Part shown: positions 53,315 through 64,000 of the stretch, in pieces
Position numbering within the stretch: position 1 is the first letter of the stretch
Layout of the letters: each line of letters opens with the position of its first letter
Origin: Gongronella butleri
Lineage: Eukaryota > Mucoromycota > Mucoromycetes > Mucorales > Cunninghamellaceae
NCBI GenBank assembly: GCA_025201375.1
Contig: JAIWZP010000008.1
Coordinates: forward strand, 1 to 64,000
Length of the DNA stretch: 64,000 bases
Direction: 5' to 3'
Program-made: the position numbers and the translations under genes
The notes under the pieces: generated by a model
What the model saw: only the letters and a program-made list of their open reading frames with translations
Told to the model about the DNA's origin: nothing
The model's database searches: none

Positions 53315-54034
53315 GAGAGATATCACGCGAGACAGTTACTTGGCAATTATCAAAAGACCTAAAAGCAAAGAAAGAGGCAAAAACAAAATGCAGAGAGAGA
53401 AACAAGAATATAGAGGTTTGTCAGAAAACGCTAAAATCCGAGGTTTGGTCTTGTGTCAATTATCCAGGCACAAGATGATGATAACCGCCTGCAAAAAAAG
53501 GTTGCCGTGGTCTTTTTTTCTTACCTAAAGGCGTACTTTACACGTTCAAATGGAAAATTAAATATGCAAATAATATATTTTCAACAATGACGAGATGAAT
53601 ATCGCAAAAGAAAGACACAGGGAGCAAAAGAAAAGCAGAAGCAGAGGCAACGACAAATGAGAGTTTAAAGAAGCCAACGGGCTGCATTTCGATCACCGCC
53701 CATGCTTTTTTTTTTTTTTCCTTTGCACGCGTCCGAGCGCGCGCATTTTATTTGTTCCACCAAAAAAGACCGCAAAATCCAAACCAGGCACGCATCATGG
53801 CAGCCGAGTTTTATCCGAATACTGTGGACCGCCATAGAAATAATCGAAGAAAAACAATAATTCAGGGTCTTTGTTCGAAAGGCAATGCGATGAGAAACAT
53901 GAAAAGCCGAAAAAAAAAATACGTATTTTCAAAGATGCACGATTGAAATCAACGACGTGAGGGTCAAAATCTATGAAGTCTAGGCTGATTTATTGCTGTG
54001 TCTACGTGTATTATGAATCCTTCAAGAACAGTAC
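53315..54034. other. Intergenic region upstream of PKC1
   Basis: 720 bp between the PKC1 start and the TPC1 stop. It is A-rich with no supported gene. A short T-run (53706-53719) is followed by GC-rich GCACGCGTCC. Confidence 0.55.
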
Positions 54035-55285
54035 TTATTTTAAAAATTTTTTCATCTCTTCAAACACCAAAAATGTCACCGCATTTGCCGGTGCTACTTT
54101 GACCAAGGACGGCAGCAACCCCTTGTATAAACTGCGCGTGCCTTCATTCTTGGCAATCAGTTTCATGCACGCCCACCAAGATTCTGACGAGTATTTGGTG
54201 GATTGCACGACATAATTGGTCAAATAAGGTCCTTGCACTTGCAGTCGCTTCCTGACCACGTCGATCGGATAAACAGCCGTCTTGCTGAACACCCCAGAGA
54301 TCGCACCGCTTAACATATCATGGGTTGCTTTGTATTGTGTTGAAAGCACCTCCTTTTCCTAAGCAAAATTCATAAAAATCAGAGTTCGTTCTCTACAATC
54401 CTGTACACGCGTTCGTTTACCCGTAGCTTTTGGCAACCAGAGGCCAGCAGATCGTAACTTGTAAATAACAGCCCCATGTAAGGCATTATTTGTACAATGG
54501 CTGGTCGAAACCCAGGATAAAATCCTCGAATCCCTTCAATGCTGTATATGCTCCGAATTGCTTGGAACACGCTGGTGTAATGCTAGCAGATTGCAATTGA
54601 GGAGTGTCAATTTCACGACAGCTGTCTGCAACAAGACTTACCTTTGTGAGGCCTTGCACTGCAAATCTGGTTCGCAGCAAATCAAATGGATAAGTGACTG
54701 ATGTGGCGATGCTGCCCGCAATCATCCCACTGATGAATGTATTGACAGATCGAGGGAATTTTGATGTTATATTCTGCAAGAAAAAAAATTGCTGTAGGTA
54801 TTTTGTGAATCAATTTTCCTTTAGTTTTACCTTTTCTTCCATGTACGTCTCCAATTCTTTGTAGGCCCAGAATTCGATGGCGCTGTACGAAAGATAGAGG
54901 TATTCCGCGGGCATGTTGCCCTTGTACCAGCCCTGGTAAATGCGGGTTAATGCGGGTGACTCGTTCCTTTTTTTTTTTTTATCGACTTACTCTTAGTCCT
55001 TCTTCTTTCAATATGGTTCTCAGAGAGGGTATGATAGAAACATACTTTATACTAGACGTCGGTCTCGCTTGACCAAAAGCAAAATCCGTTCTATGGTTTT
55101 GGAGTTGCATACGGATCTTGACTACGTCCAAAGGAGCCACGACGAATCTGGCAAGAATCGAAAAGAATTGTTAATTCTATTAGGACGGGGTCCTCAACAG
55201 CGTACCTGGACACCACGCCAGCAACGGCACCGCACAGAGCAAGTTGGTAACTCGTCAGGTTTTCGTTTGTGACATATGACGGCAT
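54035..55285 (-). CDS. TPC1: Mitochondrial thiamine pyrophosphate carrier, Tpc1-type
   Basis: Six exons on the minus strand: 55285-55206, 55147-54991, 54932-54831, 54773-54642, 54582-54421, 54358-54035; 318 aa, close to yeast Tpc1 (314). It has three carrier repeats with signatures PLDVVKIRMQLQ, PFDLLRTRFAVQ and PIDVVRKRLQVQGP, and matrix-helix motifs such as EGLRGWYKGN and EGIRGFYPGF. The PLDVVKIRMQLQ / PFDLLRTRFAVQG combination is that of Tpc1/SLC25A19, which imports thiamine pyrophosphate into mitochondria. Introns are all 51-62 nt. A paralogous nucleotide carrier cannot be excluded without a tree. Confidence 0.88.
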
Positions 55286-55857
55286 AGCAAAAGTCAAAGT
55301 GGACCAAAACGAAAAGAAAAACGAAGGTACAACGCGGCCCACAAAAATGAAACTTGAATTTCCTTTGTTGGAAAGATCCTGCCGCATCAATTCCAGAAAA
55401 ATAAAAATAAAATCAATTCATCCGCTTTTCTATATTATAGCCTCATCAATCGCACTCACAGAGTAAGCACGCGTCAAACACACACATATGATACGCACAA
55501 AGAGCCAGTTATTAGTCTGCTGGTGCCTTCTAGGTTCACTTTTGCAAGGCAAAGCTGAGCCAATTGCCCTGGCAAACGTAAGCATACAAAGAAAAGCAGA
55601 TAACGGCAATCATGATGTCCTCTTTGTGTATCTAGCCTTGCTGTTGTTGCAAGACACAGCACGTTTAAAACCCCAGCTGAGCATAAATTGGAACCATCTT
55701 GACACTTTCATCCGGAATTCTTCATTTAAAGGAGTTACACGCCTAAACGCGCGCGTGCCACGTGTCAAAGACAAGTTTCTGCGTGAGTTAGTCCTTGCCC
55801 CGCTCTGTCTCACGCACCCGCCCTGCAGTGTTGGATTGCTTTCATTAGGTTCATTTC

Positions 55858-55889
<32 letters not shown>

Positions 55890-56408
55890 TAAATATCTTT
55901 TTCTTATTTGTTTCCATTGAATTGTGAGATCAATTCAAAGATTTAATAACAAAAAGGTCAATCTTGGTGACTAAGATAGAGTTGCGACACATGAGAATTT
56001 TGAGTGCCACGACTACAATAATAAGCCCGTGATGAGTGAAGAAAAAAAAAAACAAAAAAGAAAGCGTTCATAGAGAGTGACGCTTTATTGCAGAGCCGCT
56101 CGAATTGTGGTCACAGCATTGGCAATATGATGAATTGATGGCTTTTTGCATTTATAACATGGCGTATCTTTAAAAAACCATTGACATGAGCACGGCAATG
56201 TGCTGTGAGTACACTGCCCGGCAGGGCTGCAAAAAAATTGTTTTGACCTTGTCAATCGCCAAAAAAAAAGACAAGAAAAAAAAGGGATCCGTTGCTCAGC
56301 GCCCAGGGCGGAAAATGAAATACGACGCATGGATCACACGAATTGCCACCTCGCCTCTCTTTCTCTTCTTGCGCCAGTCCAGCCAAGCCCTGCAGGTCCT
56401 TACAACCA
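55286..56408. other. Intergenic region between TPC1 and HID1 starts
   Basis: 1.1 kb between two divergent genes. It contains a T-run of about 28 nt (55860-55887). A Cys-rich minus-strand ORF end (56085-56235) is listed separately. Other ORFs here have no recognisable feature. Confidence 0.5.
56085..56235 (-). CDS. Possible 3' exon of a small cysteine-rich protein
   Basis: After a good acceptor (T-run then GCAG, minus strand at about 56232) one frame reads PAGQCTHSTLPCSCQWFF, KDTPCYKCKKPS, and HHIANAVTTIRAALQ, then TAA overlapping an AATAAA signal. Five to six cysteines occur in a compact pattern (C, CSC, CxxC). I could not find a matching 5' exon in phase; an alternative phase gives a different peptide starting MRPLPGSV. 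Family unknown, weakly supported. Confidence 0.25.
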
Positions 56409-58941
56409 ATGGGTGCCACCGACAGCAAGCTTGCCTTTAGGAAAAGTGTCTTTCAGCTGTTTGAGGAAAAAGTAAAGACAAACAGCCCGAATTCTTTAAT
56501 GTGTTTACAGATATATTTGTTTGTTTTAGAACATAAGCAGTGCAGCTGATGACTTTTGGTCAAAGGTAGAAAGCAAAACGCGCTATTCAACAAGTGTGCT
56601 GACACGGTTTCTAGTTTTGGACCTTGCCAGAGACCGCCAATGACGTGTTTTCCTTAGTCAGTGTGGCAGACATTCGACGCACGCGAGATACAGCAAGAGG
56701 CAATCTCGAAATTTTGATTGACAAGGTACTCTAGAGCCGCTTTCCTCAATCGATCTCACACTCAATCGCCGCTTGCCCATAGGTCGTGCGTCAAATGCAT
56801 GCCATTGTTCATGATCCCAAGTTTCCATCTGAAGAGCACTCGGCCCTCCATCTACTGAATTGTTGTCGTGTCTTGACTCGCGTCTTGCCTCTGTTGTTCG
56901 AACAAGGCGATGACAATTGGGAAAAAACCTTCTTTTGGTCGCAGGTAAAAGAGCGTAGCAAATGGCAGCTGCTCATCCGCTCACTCGTCTCCTTGTTTTT
57001 TTTTTTCTCCTTTTTTTTTTTTTTTTAGAGCTCTTCTGCCAGCACTAACTTGCCTTGTCGTGGCGATGCTCTTCTGTCACGTAAGCCGGTCAAGGCGACT
57101 AGATTCATGCGAATTGCTTTGCTAATGGTTCTTTTTTATAGTGGTTATTCGATGTCTCTTTTTGACTGGGTTCACGCTACCAAGCAATCTCAAACTTGAA
57201 AGTCAAAACATCAACTTTGTTATCTGGGAGACTGGCATTGGCTCGTCGACGCCAATTGGCTCCTTTCGTGACAATGAATCAAATCGAGTGGAAGTGCTGC
57301 GCCTGCTGCTTGTGCTATTGTCCAAATCGATGTACTTTCCCGCGTCTCAGTATTTGATCAAGCAGAATGCCGATCGATGGCTTCAATCTTTAGTGTCCAG
57401 CACGGAAAAACGCGTCGTTTTATGTTTGCTATGCAGTCTGCTCAACACATCGTGCAATTACAATCCCCTGACATGGGGTGGCGCGTCGGCCGCCGTTGTA
57501 TTCAATGATACCCGCGAGCAGCTTGTCACGCTCTCTATCCGTACCCTTGCCTTGCTCTTGGACGCTTATTCACCCGCATCTATGCAGCATCTCGCTGAAT
57601 CACCACTGGATGACACGCTTGCAATCGCGGAAGGCGCTTCTTCAGTGGCCAAGGAATGGGACCTGGCGTCGCAACACAACCTCTTCATTTACTACATGTC
57701 CAAGATTCACAGGGCCCAGGATTTCCAATTTCTCATGGATGGCTTTTACAGGACACTCAGCTACCCATTGCAAGGATTCAACACGTATTTTCCCTCCTCT
57801 ATCAAGCGCAATCTGTGCTATTATGAAATGACTACACTCTGCTGGAAGATTATTCAGATCAATTCGGTAAATCCATCAAGAAAAAAAAATTATATGCGGC
57901 AATTTTTAACGCCATTGTCAGCGATTCCGATCTTACCTTGTGGAGACAGAAAGGGCTTATGATTTGATGGTGGCTGTCCTACACCACGCCATGGAGAATC
58001 GACTGGATCCTTCCCAACTTGGACAGGTGCGTGTCTCGTGTCTTGTGCTGCAATGTCTGAGCTTGGACAGGCGTTTTGGAGACAAAATCAATAAGGTGTT
58101 TGAGGCTTCAAGTTACACGGCGCTCCCAAGTAGCGTGCAGATTGACGGCGTCGCGGATTTCAAGGGCACATACGCAGATTTCTTGATTTTGTCCCTCTAT
58201 AAGCTAATTGCGACAACTGGCGGCCAGCTCTCTATTCTCTATCCGTGCTTTATCTCCATCATCAGCAACCTTGCGCCGTATCTTAAGCATATCTCACTCG
58301 CGTCCTCCACAAAGCTCTTATCCCTGTTTGGTTCTTTTTCCGCGCCAGGCTTCCTTCTAGCCGACAGCCGCAATCCAGTGTTGGCACAATATCTCTTGGA
58401 TACCTTTACCAGTGTCATTCGGTCCCATGGATCTGAGAATGTGCCGCTGCTGTATTGTATTGTGCAAAGCAATGCCAAGTTTGAAAGGTTAAATGCACTC
58501 GATTTGGCTGATTGGACTGGTCAAGCAAATCCTCCACCGTCGCCACCGACACTCGAGACCCGTGATGATGGGAAGGGACCTGTGACCCGTCCGTCTATCG
58601 CGCCTGGCACCGGCTTTGTTCCGACGGATGCATGGCTGCAAGAATGGCGACAGCAATGGCCACTAGATTCCATCCTGCTGTGGCTGGAACATTTACTTCC
58701 TGCGATTGATGGGCTGGACGAGACTCGGGCGCAGAGCGTCATCAAGAGCTACGTCACCAAACAAGAGCATCTGCCCCAGATTGTCCATCAATTCCGTCCG
58801 ATTCCATGGTCTCAAGCTGTTGTCGTCGGCACACGCAGCGCATTTTGGGCTCATGTGTATTTGACCACCCCAGCGGCAACCTCACCTTGGCAAAGCACCG
58901 CTATTCGCTTGTTCCAAATTAAGAACTCCTCAGCCAATTGA
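56409..58941 (+). CDS. HID1: HID1-domain protein (Golgi/secretory trafficking)
   Basis: Seven exons: 56409-56471, 56530-56565, 56615-56725, 56783-56944, 57029-57080, 57142-57866, 57922-58941; 722 aa. It begins MGATDSKLAFRKSVFQLFEE, the conserved HID1 start with a Gly2 that can be myristoylated, then DDFWSKFWTLPETANDVFSL and a run of helical repeats including RNLCYYEMTTLCWK, RFRSYLVETERAYDLMVAVL and DKINKVFEASSY. Animal HID1 is about 790 aa and works at the medial and trans-Golgi in dense-core granule formation; yeast Ecm30 is much longer. So this is a compact, animal-like form. Exon 7 was placed by a GT-AG intron (57867-57921) that restores one frame. ORF ends LFQIKNSSAN. Confidence 0.9.
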
Positions 58942-59307
58942 TTGAGCGGTCACATCAAAATAAATTTTTTTTCTTCGTCCTATAAAAGGCGCGGTGGTCC
59001 CACTTTTCTCTCTTTCTTTTTTCTTTATAACAACGCATTTTTAAGAATTGTTTTAAAAGCGTTCGTGCGAGATGGTCATTTCGATGGCTATCGAAGATAC
59101 ACAGAAATCGTCCAACAATTGGAGAATATCATATCACTAGAAATGGGTGCAAGATATGCTGAAGCTTGGGTTTCATCCCTGGCTAATGACATGGCTTGCA
59201 ATTTCTAGCGATTCATTCCTTACTTTACAAATTCAATTGAAAAAAAAAAAAGGAAGGAAGAGTGCCGAAGATGTTTTAAATCATGGAGTGACGAACAATT
59301 TTGCGTT
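58942..59307. other. Spacer between convergent HID1 and TFIIIC6-like genes
   Basis: 366 bp. A plus-strand frame at about 59041-59208 reads FLRIVLKAFVRDGHFDGYRR then YTEIVQQLENIISLEMGA, peptide-like and ending in TAG. It does not belong to HID1 and I do not recognise it. It could be a chance ORF or an orphan exon. Confidence 0.4.
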
Positions 59308-59858
59308 TTATTGAGGTCCTTTGCTTTTCGACGAGATAGAGGAGGGTATACAACTGGGCGTGGTGGATGTGGTAGTGGCTTTTGGGACAAACTCGATTGG
59401 GTGTGTGATGATGATCTTGTCTGCCTTGTCCATGTATTCCGTTGTCCATTTTGATTGTTGCTGGTTGTTTTGCATTGAGGCAAGAATTGGTAACAAACCT
59501 ATACCATAGACATGGTGTTTGTAAGCATATTGGACGTACACAACAATTTATATGTTGTTGATTTTTCTTTTACTTGATCTATCCAGCTGCTTTTCTTCCA
59601 TTTCAAAGAGCATGTTTGTACCAATTGGATCTTCCATTTGGCCCGCGAACGTCTGGCTGCCCAATTGAGCATATATTTGGGCCTGGGTGATATCCTGTTG
59701 ACAGCGTGAGTGCGCGAGATTGAATATCACTTTTCGAAACATACAGAAATTGCAACAGAGCCTTGCCCTTGAGCCAGTGTCTTCAAAACGTCATTTGGGA
59801 GATCCGACCCAAGATCCAAAATAACGTGGGCCGTCTCTTCAATATATTCGTCGCTCAT
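59308..59858 (-). CDS. TFIIIC subunit 6-like protein (GTF3C6 / Tfc7-type)
   Basis: Three exons on the minus strand: 59858-59745, 59694-59574, 59498-59308; 141 aa. The N-terminus EEYIEETAHV-like segment (MSDEYIEETAHVILDLGSDL) and the block LGSQTFAGQMEDPIGTNMLF match the TFIIIC sub6 domain, whose hallmark is FxGxxEDxxGTxxxFE. This is a small beta-barrel subunit of the RNA polymerase III factor TFIIIC that binds B-box promoters of tRNA genes. The C-terminal exon (from LLPILASMQNN) is polar and ends SISSKSKGPQ. The exons join in phase (114+121+191 nt). The family match is partial, so confidence is moderate. Confidence 0.72.
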
Positions 59859-61394
59859 GGTGTTGAAAGATCGAAAAAAAAACACGAATTTGAGTTGGTT
59901 TGAGCGAAAGAGGAAGGAATATGCTGGGAAATTGTTTTATCCGCGCCCAATCAACTTTTTTTTTTTTTTTTTTTTTTTTTGCAAATGGCACCCACACCTT
60001 CCTTTTTGGACCTTCCGTCCTCTGAGGTGCGAGGAGAGCTCCACACAGTTTTTATTTGAAATTTGATGTGCTGCCACGCCAATCTTTGCAACAGGGAAAA
60101 AAAAAAGTTCTCAAATTACCCAGGTACCTGTTGGGAAGGCAGTTGGCACCAAGGGCAGTAGTAGCATGACATTTTACTTTATGGATTTTAAGAAAGTCAC
60201 GGTTTGGTCATCTGGAGACCTTATTTTTCAAATGCTCATCCTTCGACGAAGAAACGCGCTAGAGACTATTAGTTAAAATTTCTTCAGAGAGAATCATCTA
60301 AAGTTCCACGCGTACGCATTGTGCGATAGCTAAAGGTGTATGATCCAGACTATCGACGCGTCGAAAATCACCTTAAAAAAGTGGTCTCGATACGTCACAA
60401 TTCACGTGCAAAGCGCGTTTTTATTGTGATCATTGGTTTCCACGCATGCGCACGATTAATATGCGCGAGATATGTTTGTTTAGGGCCTCTAAATGCATGT
60501 CGACGATCAAAGGTATTGAATTGAAAATATGACATTTTGGTGATTTAAAATTGATCCCCCAACTTTCTATACACTGTTCGACTCTTTCCAGCACAAGAGT
60601 TGATGAGAACAGTGCCTTTCTGCCACCGTCCAAATCTTAAGGCAATCCAGAAACATTTCCTGATTTCGAGAATCAGCCAGAAGATTATCCAGGGTTTTTG
60701 GCCAATTTTCACTCTTGCTCCAGTTCGTCATCTACGCGAATTAAAGGTGTTTGAGTGGGCTGAAATGAAAGTCTGTCGCAACCTTCATGACGAGACGCGA
60801 AGATTGGCCAATGCGTTTTAAGGATGACCCTTGAATAGGCGAAATGGATTTTGTATTTGTGTGCCACATTAACACCGGCACCATTCAAGAGCCAGAAAGC
60901 GTCATTAACCATCTGTCTGGCCCGAGCAACAGCAGATGCATTGTTGCTTTTCGAGAAATTAGCGTATTTTGAGTGAAAAATATGATAGGCTGCGGCGCTA
61001 CTTTTGTAAAAAAAAATCTTGCCTTGAATTTCGAATCCATGGGCACAGAATCGCGTGGTAGTATCAGGATGGCAGGTTTGTATGATTGTGACTATTGCAA
61101 ATCCTATTTGAAATGGATGGCACTCGAATGAATCTGGATTGTCCACTTTGGAGGGACCTATGATCAACTCGATCAACTCACAGTCGTTCGCAATTGTCCT
61201 CTTTTTTTTTTTTTTTTGACGCACAATTAGGGAGGCTGTGCATGTACATTCAACGCTTAGTTTAAAAAAGAACAAACATTTTATAATGTTTTACCGTTTC
61301 TTACGGTCCATTGCTCCCTTTTCTGCAAGGAAACGTTCATTCACATGAAACAATGACAGTAACAAAGTGAATGTATAAGCTTTTTATTTGCATT
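59859..61394. other. Intergenic region upstream of the TFIIIC6-like gene
   Basis: 1.5 kb to the G-alpha stop. T-run at about 59959-59980, several ACGCG patches (60300-60480), and a 188-codon minus-strand ORF listed separately. Nothing else is supported. Confidence 0.55.
60709..61275 (-). CDS. Unidentified 188-codon ORF
   Basis: Open minus-strand frame from a TTG/ATG-rich start through a poly-Lys run made by a T-run (61201-61217), then peptide-like sequence (SFECHPFQIGFAIVTIIQTC, FWLLNGAGVNVAHKYK). I see no domain, signal or cysteine pattern. Base composition is like flanking non-coding DNA. It could be a lineage-specific gene, a repeat fragment or chance. Confidence 0.2.
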   Translation of the reverse strand: MFFFKLSVECTCTASLIVRQKKKKKRTIANDCELIELIIGPSKVDNPDSFECHPFQIGFAIVTIIQTCHPDTTTRFCAHGFEIQGKIFFYKSSAAAYHIFHSKYANFSKSNNASAVARARQMVNDAFWLLNGAGVNVAHKYKIHFAYSRVILKTHWPIFASRHEGCDRLSFQPTQTPLIRVDDELEQE

Positions 61395-62868
61395 TTATAG
61401 CATTCCAGAGTCTCGCAATGCATTTTGTAGTATAGTTTCGTTGACAGCCGCAAATACAAAGCGAATCTATGAAATCGATGGTTAGTGATGCTCTCTTTTA
61501 AGAATATGTAAAGCGAAACACATACATTAGTGGTATCGGTTGCTTGTGTAAGACTAAAAAAAAATTAGCCATTGCTTCGGTTTTCCGTAATTTTTAGGCG
61601 CCTTACTGCGGATAGATGTGTAATTTAGCGCGATTGGTCTGTAGAAATCGCCACAATATGTATTTGGCAGCCTTGTTCGCGTCATTGCCCCCTTTGTAGT
61701 CAGGGAAGTACGTTTCCAGTGGGATGTGGTCCACCTTGATTTTGAACAGATCCACTTTGTTCAAAAACAGCATGATTGAGGTATGCAAAAACCAGCGGCT
61801 GTTGACAATTGATTCAAATAAACGAACGCTTTCTACCATGCGATTCTCTGTGCCATCTTCTAGAAGAACTTGATCGTATTCGCTGAGCGCCACGCAAAAG
61901 ATTATAGACATCACTGATTCAAAGCAGTGAATCCACTTTTTTCGCTCTGATCGCTGGCCACCAACGTCAAACATGCTAGAAAAAGTGAATGTTAACTACA
62001 AGACCTTTGCAAATATGCCTCAGTCCTTACTGGATGGTGAGTCGATCCAATTGGAAGGTGATTTCCGTGATGCCAGTTGATTTTAGTCTTGCCCGCAAGA
62101 CATCTTGTTCTGTAGGCACATAGTCTTGTTGTTCAATCCGATCTAGGTTGTCAAAGAAGCTGAATTGGGACATGTTAGTGCATCAAGACAAAGAATAAAA
62201 GACGCGCTCGAGAAAAATCTTACTATGTCGCATTGTCCATGATGTAAAATTGGCTTTGTCGTTCTTCGAGACACCGTTGTACATTGGCGTCTGCCCAGAA
62301 CTTATTCAAGCAATGGGCAATGGCAGGATCTAGCTGCGCCATGTTGGGATCCATGTCTTGCAGCAATTTTGTTGCGCAATCCTGGAGAGAAAAAAAGCGT
62401 TCAGAGGAGTGCAAATGCTCAATTGAGCAGAGAACAGGCTCAATTACCTTGATGTCTTGGCTGGTATATTGGTATTCAAATTGCTGCATTGCGTTGACTA
62501 TTGCTTGGGCTGAGTCGTACAGATTTCGAAAAATGACAGTGCGCCAGCTCCCCAGTTCGTCTTGACTAAAGCCATTTTGGTTGATGATCTTCATCTGTTT
62601 CAATATGGTTGACTTTCCAGATTCGCCACTTCCTTTGACCGTGAAAAAAAAAAAAAAATTGGTGAGCAAGAATTTGCGAGGGTGAACAACCTAGACCACC
62701 AACAGGCAAAAAGCGAGTTTTTTTTTTTGCCTTTTTTTTTTTACCTAGTAGCAAAATCTTGCAATGCCTTGTTTGTTGCTTTCTCTCCTTGTCTATCTCC
62801 TTGTCAATTTCACGGCTGCGTTTGCCCTCTGTTGAGCTGTTTCGAGAGGCTGACTGACATAGCCCCAT
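61395..62868 (-). CDS. Heterotrimeric G-protein alpha subunit
   Basis: Seven exons on the minus strand: 62868-62745, 62632-62448, 62381-62224, 62159-62031, 61975-61607, 61553-61526, 61466-61395; 354 aa, the standard length. The N-terminus MGLCQSAS has Gly2 (myristoylation) and Cys4 (palmitoylation). Motifs: P-loop GSGESGKST, switch [10 protein letters not shown] (intact Arg and Thr), switch [18 protein letters not shown] (G4) and TQATDT (G5). The C-terminus ends RDSGML, lacking the Cys at -4 that pertussis toxin modifies. It is likely coupled to a pheromone or nutrient receptor at the plasma membrane. Intron 2 (62447-62382) is 66 nt with no in-frame stop; it was removed because it has GT and CAG ends and its product disrupts the family alignment. 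Paralogue class (GPA1-4) is not assigned. Confidence 0.92.
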
Positions 62869-63712
62869 GGTCGATAAAAGTGGTTTGTTCCGGAAAAAAA
62901 AAAGAAAAAGAAAGTGCAATCAGCAGTCGGAAACCCAAAATCTATTTTTGGCTGTGTTTCAATCTGCTCGATTCAACTCGGACAGCAAATTCGCGCGTTG
63001 GCGTCATTCATCAGACGGGCTCGTGCACGGACTAGAAAAAGATTTCGGACCCCTGTTTGGCTCAAGACTGCTCGCGCACTTTTTATCTTCTTCCCCCTTT
63101 TTAAGTCCCTCTGCACTTGCTAATGTATTGTCCCTTTACTGCAGCCTCTTTTTGACAGCGACGACTTAAAAATCCGACTCGATTTTACGGCTACTGAGCT
63201 CGCTGAAAAGTGCAAGCGACCGCCTCGCATTCTTCGGCAAAAGTGCCAATGATGACAATCACCTTGGTGGCAATATCAGCATCCACACTGTCGGTAAGTT
63301 TGTGAGCATATGCCCAAAAAACAAACGCTGAATCTGTCGATTTCCTGACATCTTCCATCGTTTTTTATTTGATCAAGCTGCAATCTAGGAATCTACACAA
63401 TGACAGAATTACACAATGTGTCGGGTGTGCAATCGCCATCGCGAGATACAGGGCACTTCTTGTTTGCCTGTCCATCCAAATAGCAAGGATGGACAGCGCT
63501 TCTTGCCCGCGACCGCCACTTCAACAGACGAATGCTAAAAAGTTGACCGACATCACCTTTTTACTTGACAAGCAAAAAAATCGAAAGAAAAAAAAATACC
63601 ACTAATGTGTACGGTAAGAACTTCAAATAAAACTCCGTCATCTTTGACCGATGTCTCCAATTTTTTTGTCCACTTTTTCCTTTTTTTTTTTTTTTTGTTC
63701 TTGTTGACACAA
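62869..63712. other. Spacer between G-alpha and HIS6, with an unresolved exon-like piece
   Basis: 844 bp. After a good acceptor (TTTACTGCAG ending 63141 or so) a frame reads PLFDSDDLKIRLDFTATE and continues LAEKCKRPPRILRQK to a stop; an alternative frame over 63170-63297 reads SLKSASDRLAFFGKSAND and ends at a GT donor. Neither gives a complete gene. A T-run (63680-63696) lies just upstream of HIS6. Confidence 0.4.
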
Positions 63713-64000
63713 ATGACACGATTCAACGGCTGTGTTGATCTGCATCACGGTCAAGTCAAACAAATCGTGGGCGGCTCTCTTAATGATAGCACGCCAGATA
63801 CACTGCGAACTAATTTTGTGTCAAAGTAAGTGGCGACTATTTTGCGCTATTTTGCGCTAAAGAAGCTGACTGTTTGTTGCAGGGAGTCCCCTTCTTTTTA
63901 TGCCAAATTGTATGAGCAAAACGACGTGACTCGCTCGCATGTGATCAAATTGGGACCAGGGAATGATGATGCAGCAAAAGCGGCACTTCATGCTTGGCCC
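63713..64000 (+). CDS. HIS6: Phosphoribosylformimino-AICAR ribotide isomerase, 5' part (cut by window end)
   Basis: Exons 63713-63825 and 63883-64000 (continues beyond the window). The start reads [20 protein letters not shown], then [15 protein letters not shown] and [17 protein letters not shown], the conserved N-terminus of eukaryotic His6, with the catalytic Asp in the CVDLH motif. The enzyme is a TIM barrel that isomerises ProFAR to PRFAR in the fourth step of histidine synthesis, in the cytosol. The intron is 57 nt. Full length is expected to be about 250-260 aa. Confidence 0.93.

Noticed and set aside
57900..57960. Apparent frameshift in HID1
   Set aside because: A 55-nt GT-AG intron (57867-57921) restores a single frame with conserved sequence on both sides.

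Overview
The window looks like nuclear DNA of a fungus, probably an early-diverging (Mucoromycota-like) lineage. It has short spliceosomal introns (about 50-190 nt, mostly GT-AG, with T-rich 3' ends), divergent and convergent gene pairs with short spacers, and a fungal gene set (Pkc1, Osh3, Gep3, Fes1, Nan1, Scs7, Gly1, Tpc1, Pex4, His6) mixed with genes often lost in yeasts (a CP2/Grainyhead transcription factor, a short HID1 protein, a HemW-like protein). No rRNA, tRNA, CRISPR array or bacterial operon was found. Gene models were built by hand from splice signals and reading-frame continuity. For every multi-exon model except PKC1 the exon lengths summed to whole codons as read; one PKC1 splice coordinate is uncertain by 1 nt and was set by phase.

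Layout. 1-2392: no confident gene, one broken coding trace. 2393-10665: GEP3 (mitochondrial permuted GTPase), CP2 factor, FES1 (Hsp70 exchange factor), NAN1/UTP17 (rRNA processing). 10.7-12.6 kb: gene-poor. 12.6-22.4 kb: OSH3 (lipid transfer), PEF1-like EF-hand protein, NOT2 (CCR4-NOT), a transmembrane SH3 protein, IST3 (RES splicing complex). 22.4-35.8 kb: gene-poor repeat island with a 1,025-bp element with very long inverted ends, a solo LTR with a perfect 5-bp target duplication, a 285-bp hairpin element, a decayed Ty3/Gypsy-type retroelement, and an intact small secreted KRE9/KNH1-like ORF between the pol remnant and a 28-bp LTR stub. 35.9-41.3 kb: PEX4, HemW-like, GLY1, SCS7. 42.8-48.6 kb: Ca-binding mitochondrial carrier, class 3 lipase, HSL-type hydrolase. 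49.3-64 kb: PKC1, TPC1, HID1, a TFIIIC subunit 6-like protein, a G-alpha subunit, and the 5' part of HIS6.

The genes are mostly unlinked housekeeping functions rather than one pathway. Loose themes are signalling and cell wall (PKC1, G-alpha, SH3 membrane protein, KNH-like protein), lipid handling (OSH3, SCS7, lipase, hydrolase), mitochondrial functions (GEP3, TPC1, SCaMC-like carrier, HemW-like, GLY1 with a presequence-like N-terminus) and RNA biology (NAN1, NOT2, IST3, TFIIIC6). The most unusual content is the 25-35 kb repeat island and several odd exon-intron structures: an ATG-only first exon, 5-nt and 12-nt coding exons, a GC-AG intron carrying a GA microsatellite, and a stop-free intron of 66 nt.
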